Shown here: piece after piece, positions 55,223 to 58,002 of the stretch | How positions within the stretch are numbered: the stretch's first letter is position 1 | Layout of the letters: the number at the start of each line of letters is the position of its first letter | Origin: a virus | Direction: 5' to 3' (one strand) | Virus record (IMG/VR): IMGVR_UViG_3300032322_001610 | Location: 1 to 58,002 of that record | DNA length: 58,002 nt | Position numbers and translations under genes: made by a program | Notes under the pieces: model-generated | Databases searched by the model: none | What the model saw: only the letters and a program-made list of their open reading frames with translations | Told to the model about the DNA's origin: nothing

Positions 55223-56217
55223 GCAACATCCATATACGCCCTGATAAATTCAGCGGCCACTTGGGGCACTATGGCGTTACCGAATCCGCGGAGCGTTCCC
55301 GTCCGCGAGTACCAGTGCTCTTGACCGGCGCGGCGAATAGCCACTCGACCGGATACCCCATGAGCCAACGGGAAAAGTCCGGATTGAGTGCGCCGCGCTT
55401 TTCCGTCGAGGCAGTGGAGGATGTCGAAGTCGGACCATGCGCAGTGACCTGCCGCGACAAGTTCGGCGTCTTGTCGTAGGTGTTGTTCTCGCTGCCCGTC
55501 TCGCTCTTCCAGTCGCGAGCGTTGGGCGTAGTCCAGCCGGAGAGGTAAGCCTGATTTACCAAACTGCCATTTCGATTCGCCTGCGCCGGTGAAAGCGTTG
55601 CGTGCGCCGCATCCTGCTTTGTTGGGGAAAGCCAGCCCACCAGCCGCGCCACCGCCGTCAGCGTATCCGCTACGCCTCGACTGATCCGCGCCCCACTGCT
55701 CTCCGCATGCTCGCTCCGGGCAGTCGGCCACCCAGAACAATCGCTGTCGGATATGGGGCGCCCCGACGCCCGCAGCGCAAAGCTCCGCAAACCCCAGCCG
55801 GTACGAATCTTCCTCCACGTCAGCTTGTACTCCAGAGAGCCATCGCAATCCAGCCGCTCCCGCAACCTGCTCACCAAAGACGACGTTAGGGCGGCACTGG
55901 GCGATGAGTTTCCGAAACGCAGGCCAGAGGTGGCGCGGGTCGTCTTCGCCGAGGCCCTTCCCGGCAACGGAGAATGGCTGGCAGGGGCAACTGCCGGTCC
56001 AGACTGGCTCATCGTCGGGCCATTCGGCGAGACGCAGGGCAAGCGGCCATCCGCCGATTCCGGCGAAGAAATGGCATTGGGTGTATCGAATAAGGTCGTC
56101 TGCATTCAGGTTCTCGATGGGGGTTTCGTTCACGTCGCCGGGCGGGATTTCCCCGGCATTGATCAGGCCGCGGAGCCACTGCGCGGCGTAGGGGTCGATT
56201 TCGTTGTAGAGGTTCAC
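55219..56217 (-). CDS. DNA cytosine C5 methyltransferase
   Basis: A 332-aa product. GTG at 56217 overlaps the upstream stop. Motif I HFFAGIGGWPLAL (49-61), motif IV GSCPCQPFS with C79 as nucleophile, motif VI-like FGEQVAG (E116), QRLFW near 158-162 (motif VIII), and the terminal GFGNAIVPQVAAEFI (motifs IX-X). The short central part is the likely target-recognition region. A 278-codon frame is nested on the same strand in another reading frame. Confidence 0.88.
   Translation of the reverse strand: MNLYNEIDPYAAQWLRGLINAGEIPPGDVNETPIENLNADDLIRYTQCHFFAGIGGWPLALRLAEWPDDEPVWTGSCPCQPFSVAGKGLGEDDPRHLWPAFRKLIAQCRPNVVFGEQVAGAAGLRWLSGVQADVEEDSYRLGFAELCAAGVGAPHIRQRLFWVADCPERACGEQWGADQSRRSGYADGGGAAGGLAFPNKAGCGARNAFTGAGESKWQFGKSGLPLRLDYAQRSRLEERDGQREQHLRQDAELVAAGHCAWSDFDILHCLDGKARRTQSGLFPLAHGVSGRVAIRRAGQEHWYSRTGTLRGFGNAIVPQVAAEFIRAYMDVA
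55269..56105 (-). CDS. Nested ORF in another frame inside the C5 methyltransferase gene
   Basis: A 278-aa frame. It reads like a genuine protein: residues starting MQTTLFDTPNAISSPE, a SLEYKLTWRKIRTGWGLRSF segment, GWTTPNARDWKSETG, and LNPDFSRWLMGYPVEWL near the C-terminus. Such GW-T-P-x-A-R-D-W and LNP-F-x-x-WLMG-P-x-x-W motifs are recurrent in phage proteins near C5 methyltransferases as I know them. The start has only a weak ribosome site. Both frames carry conserved-looking motifs over the same DNA, so real overprinting is plausible. Confidence 0.5.
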   Translation of the reverse strand: MQTTLFDTPNAISSPESADGRLPCVSPNGPTMSQSGPAVAPASHSPLPGRASAKTTRATSGLRFGNSSPSAALTSSLVSRLRERLDCDGSLEYKLTWRKIRTGWGLRSFALRASGRPISDSDCSGWPTARSEHAESSGARISRGVADTLTAVARLVGWLSPTKQDAAHATLSPAQANRNGSLVNQAYLSGWTTPNARDWKSETGSENNTYDKTPNLSRQVTAHGPTSTSSTASTEKRGALNPDFSRWLMGYPVEWLFAAPVKSTGTRGRERSADSVTP

Positions 56218-56930
56218 CGCCCCCACTCCCCCGCCGCCGGAACCCGCGTGACCTTGTGCCCGCGGATGTCCACCGGTTTGGGCCGCTCGAAGGCTTCGGG
56301 GCCAATCACGATGTCGACGACCGCCACCGGCTTCTGCACGGCCTCGGTCAGGCCCTTGCCGGGGAACGCCGTATTCCACCGGTGGGCCGGAGGGGCCGAC
56401 TCTGCAACGCACTGCCTCTGCTTCTTCTTCGCTGCCTTGGCCGCCCTGCGCTGTTCGGAGCACCCAACGCACAACTTGCCAGTCGCCGTCGCCAGTGGAC
56501 CAGCGGACCCGCAGATTCGGCAGACCTTCGGCTTCGCCGCAGCCCTCGGCGCAATGCCCATCTCGCGGCGCTTCGCTTCCTTCGCCGCCCGGTCACAGGC
56601 AAGGCAGAGCGAGCCATATTGCGTGCGCGGCTCGTCGCACCGGGTGCATTTCTCCGGGTCGAAGTACTGACGCGGCGGAATGCCCTTGGCGCGAGCCCGC
56701 TGTGCGAGCATCTCGCGGTAGTGCTCCGCGCAAAGGGCGTACTGGATGCCTTCCCGGCGCGGCTCGTCGCAATGCTTGCACTTCGGTTGATATTTTCCTC
56801 CGCGCCGCTTGGCCGGCCCACGTCGCCGCTTGTCTTGCGCTCTTCGGTATTCGTTGAGATGCGCGTGACACAGCGGCATGGATGATTTCTCGTGGCGCGG
56901 TTGGTCGCAGAGGCGACAGGTGCGGGTCAT
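56214..56930 (-). CDS. Protein with four zinc knuckles
   Basis: A 238-aa, very basic product. Four CxxC...C..H/C units: CRLCDQPRHEKSSMPLCHAH, CKHCDEPRREGIQYALCAEH, CTRCDEPRTQYGSLCLACDR and CRICGSAGPLATATGKLCVG. The start at 56930 (GAAGGG) overlaps the upstream stop. It probably binds nucleic acid. Its end is coupled to the C5 methyltransferase start. Family not recognised. Confidence 0.65.
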   Translation of the reverse strand: MTRTCRLCDQPRHEKSSMPLCHAHLNEYRRAQDKRRRGPAKRRGGKYQPKCKHCDEPRREGIQYALCAEHYREMLAQRARAKGIPPRQYFDPEKCTRCDEPRTQYGSLCLACDRAAKEAKRREMGIAPRAAAKPKVCRICGSAGPLATATGKLCVGCSEQRRAAKAAKKKQRQCVAESAPPAHRWNTAFPGKGLTEAVQKPVAVVDIVIGPEAFERPKPVDIRGHKVTRVPAAGEWGR

Positions 56931-57088
56931 CCCTTCACCGCCTTTCGCCATTCCTCCGGCGATGCCAGTTTCATGTACGCCGCAGGCCACGCCCAATCGG
57001 CCACGTTGCGGTAGATCAGGTCGATGATCTCGGCCTTGACCAAGGGGTCGGCGAGGGCGGCTTCTAGGTGCATCTGATTGATCGTCAT
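56927..57088 (-). CDS. Small hypothetical protein (53 aa)
   Basis: MTINQMHLEAALADPLVKAE then IIDLIYRNVADWAWPAAYMK and LASPEEWRKAVKG. ATG at 57088 and an ATGA overlap with the next gene. Good protein character for its size. No family is recognised. Confidence 0.6.
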   Translation of the reverse strand: MTINQMHLEAALADPLVKAEIIDLIYRNVADWAWPAAYMKLASPEEWRKAVKG

Positions 57089-57091
57089 TTC

Positions 57092-57565
57092 TCACTCCTG
57101 CCCCCTCGCCGCCGGTGGCTCCGGCATCCCCGGCAGCGGCAGGGCGTGGGTGGGGGTGCCCAGCAAATTTTGCCAACCCAGATCCCACGCCTCATGACGC
57201 CACCGCGCCTTGAACCAGTGCTCGAATCCGGGCTCCCACACCAGCCACCAATTCCAGTCCCGATGTTTCTCGCTGATCGGTTCCGGCGTAGTCAGCCGGC
57301 GCAATTCGCGGAGTTCGGCGAGCAGGGCGGGGAGGGCGTTGTGGGCGAGGGCGATGAGACGAGAGTCGGCAGCGCTGATAAACCCGGTGAGCCGAAACCC
57401 TCTATTTGTGCCGTCGTAGTATCCTTGGCCTGCTTCGATGGCCCAGTATCTTTCGTCCGGTTCATCGTCAATGCCAGCGTTCGGAACCAGCGTTATCTCT
57501 CCCGGCGTGGCCTTCGCTAGCGCCGCCTCCAGCGCGTCGAGTTCGTTATCTGTTAGTCGTTTCAT
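57092..57565 (-). CDS. Conserved hypothetical protein
   Basis: A 157-aa product starting [20 protein letters not shown]. An N-terminal helix, a central [17 protein letters not shown] segment, then [17 protein letters not shown]. The first part has the look of early-phage proteins that bind ribosomal or host partners, but that is a guess. It overlaps the stop of the pentapeptide gene. Confidence 0.6.
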   Translation of the reverse strand: MKRLTDNELDALEAALAKATPGEITLVPNAGIDDEPDERYWAIEAGQGYYDGTNRGFRLTGFISAADSRLIALAHNALPALLAELRELRRLTTPEPISEKHRDWNWWLVWEPGFEHWFKARWRHEAWDLGWQNLLGTPTHALPLPGMPEPPAARGQE

Positions 57566-58002
57566 TGTTCCTCACCTCCAGCACGTCCCGGATCGCCCTC
57601 AAATAAACGCCGTACTCCGCAATCTGCTGCTCGGTGTAGCCAGCTTTGCGCCCCACAGCCTCGAATCGCTCCAGCCACTCGGCCAACGTCATGCGCTGGC
57701 AGCCTATGCGAATGTCGTCGTCAATGGCAACGATGCTGTCAAGGGATGCTTGAATGACGGCAACGTACTGCTTACATTGGCTCAGGTCCGCCCCGCGCAG
57801 GTTCGCCCCGCGCAGGTTCGCCCCGCGCAGGTCCGCCCCGCGCAGGTTCGCCCCGCGCAGGTTCGCCCCGCGCAGGTCCGCCTCGCTCAGGTCCGCCCCG
57901 CTCAGGTCCGCCCCGCGCAGGTCCGCCTCGCTCAGGTCCGCCTCGCTCAGGTCCGCCCCGCGCAGGTCCGCCTCGCTCAGGTCCGCCTCGCTCAGGTCCG
58001 CC
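57546..58002 (-). CDS. Pentapeptide-repeat protein, C-terminal part
   Basis: The 3 prime part of the gene that begins at 249. After the repeats (A-D-L-S/R-G/E) comes a distinct C-terminal domain of about 75 aa ([20 protein letters not shown] onwards), helical with a stop TAA at 57548-57546. Removing the 109-bp overlap keeps the frame across the join; the total is 198 aa. The stop overlaps the downstream ATG. Confidence 0.85.
   Translation of the reverse strand, partial: ADLSEADLSEADLRGADLSEADLSEADLRGADLSGADLSEADLRGANLRGANLRGADLRGANLRGANLRGADLSQCKQYVAVIQASLDSIVAIDDDIRIGCQRMTLAEWLERFEAVGRKAGYTEQQIAEYGVYLRAIRDVLEVRNNETTNR
57894..58002. repeat. Right copy of 109-bp terminal direct repeat
   Basis: Identical to bases 1-109. 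The order of unit variants (CTC, CGC, CTC, CTC, CGC, CTC, CTC) agrees. It should be removed when the genome is treated as circular. Confidence 0.85.

Noticed and set aside
57780-58002. CRISPR-like short repeats at both window ends
   Set aside because: The 15-bp period has no unique spacers and encodes pentapeptides in one frame across the join.

Overview
The window looks like a complete, or almost complete, genome of a tailed double-stranded DNA phage of the short-tailed (podovirus-like) type. The last 109 bases (57894-58002) are identical to the first 109. Removing one copy gives a circle of 57893 bp and restores an intact 198-codon pentapeptide-repeat gene across the join. The DNA is GC-rich and gene-dense, with mostly ATGA, GTGA or TAATG stop/start overlaps and many GTG starts. 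Two secreted-type leader peptides are of a style I associate with Acidobacteriota, but that host guess is weak.

Layout. (1) A divergent control region at 5299-5398 drives two operons. The leftward operon starts with a 42-codon ribbon-helix-helix regulator. It runs through a recombination set (Cas4-like YqaJ exonuclease, RecT-type annealing protein, SSB-like protein), then small genes, across the circular junction, and on through a DNA-modification block (zinc-knuckle protein, C5 methyltransferase with a nested ORF, SNF2 helicase, N4/N6-type methyltransferase). After more small genes it reaches a VRR-NUC nuclease, an intein-containing SF2 helicase and a PrimPol-SF3 primase-helicase (ends 44671). 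(2) The rightward late operon (5399-36644) has terminase large subunit, portal, GroES-like protein, scaffold, capsid, several structural and tail proteins, an S74 tail fibre, holin-like proteins, a metallophosphoesterase, a tail nozzle, and three large internal virion proteins, the last of 1839 aa. It ends in a strong terminator at 36714-36748. (3) A second leftward operon (43232 to 36753) carries a two-domain beta sliding-clamp-like protein, many small proteins, membrane microproteins and a tyrosine integrase. (4) One rightward gene (43339-43938) is probably the small terminase. It is followed by about 700 bp without a credible gene that has an AT-rich, iteron-like core, a candidate replication origin.

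No DNA polymerase, endolysin or CI-type repressor was recognised. Replication probably uses the host polymerase with the phage primase, helicase and clamp-like protein. The integrase suggests a temperate life or a temperate ancestor.

The most unusual observations are a chain of four tiny overlapping ORFs made by tandem duplication of a stop/start junction (46797-46931), a second case of the same process at 52160-52207, a 278-codon ORF nested in another frame inside the C5 methyltransferase gene, and the compact sliding clamp.
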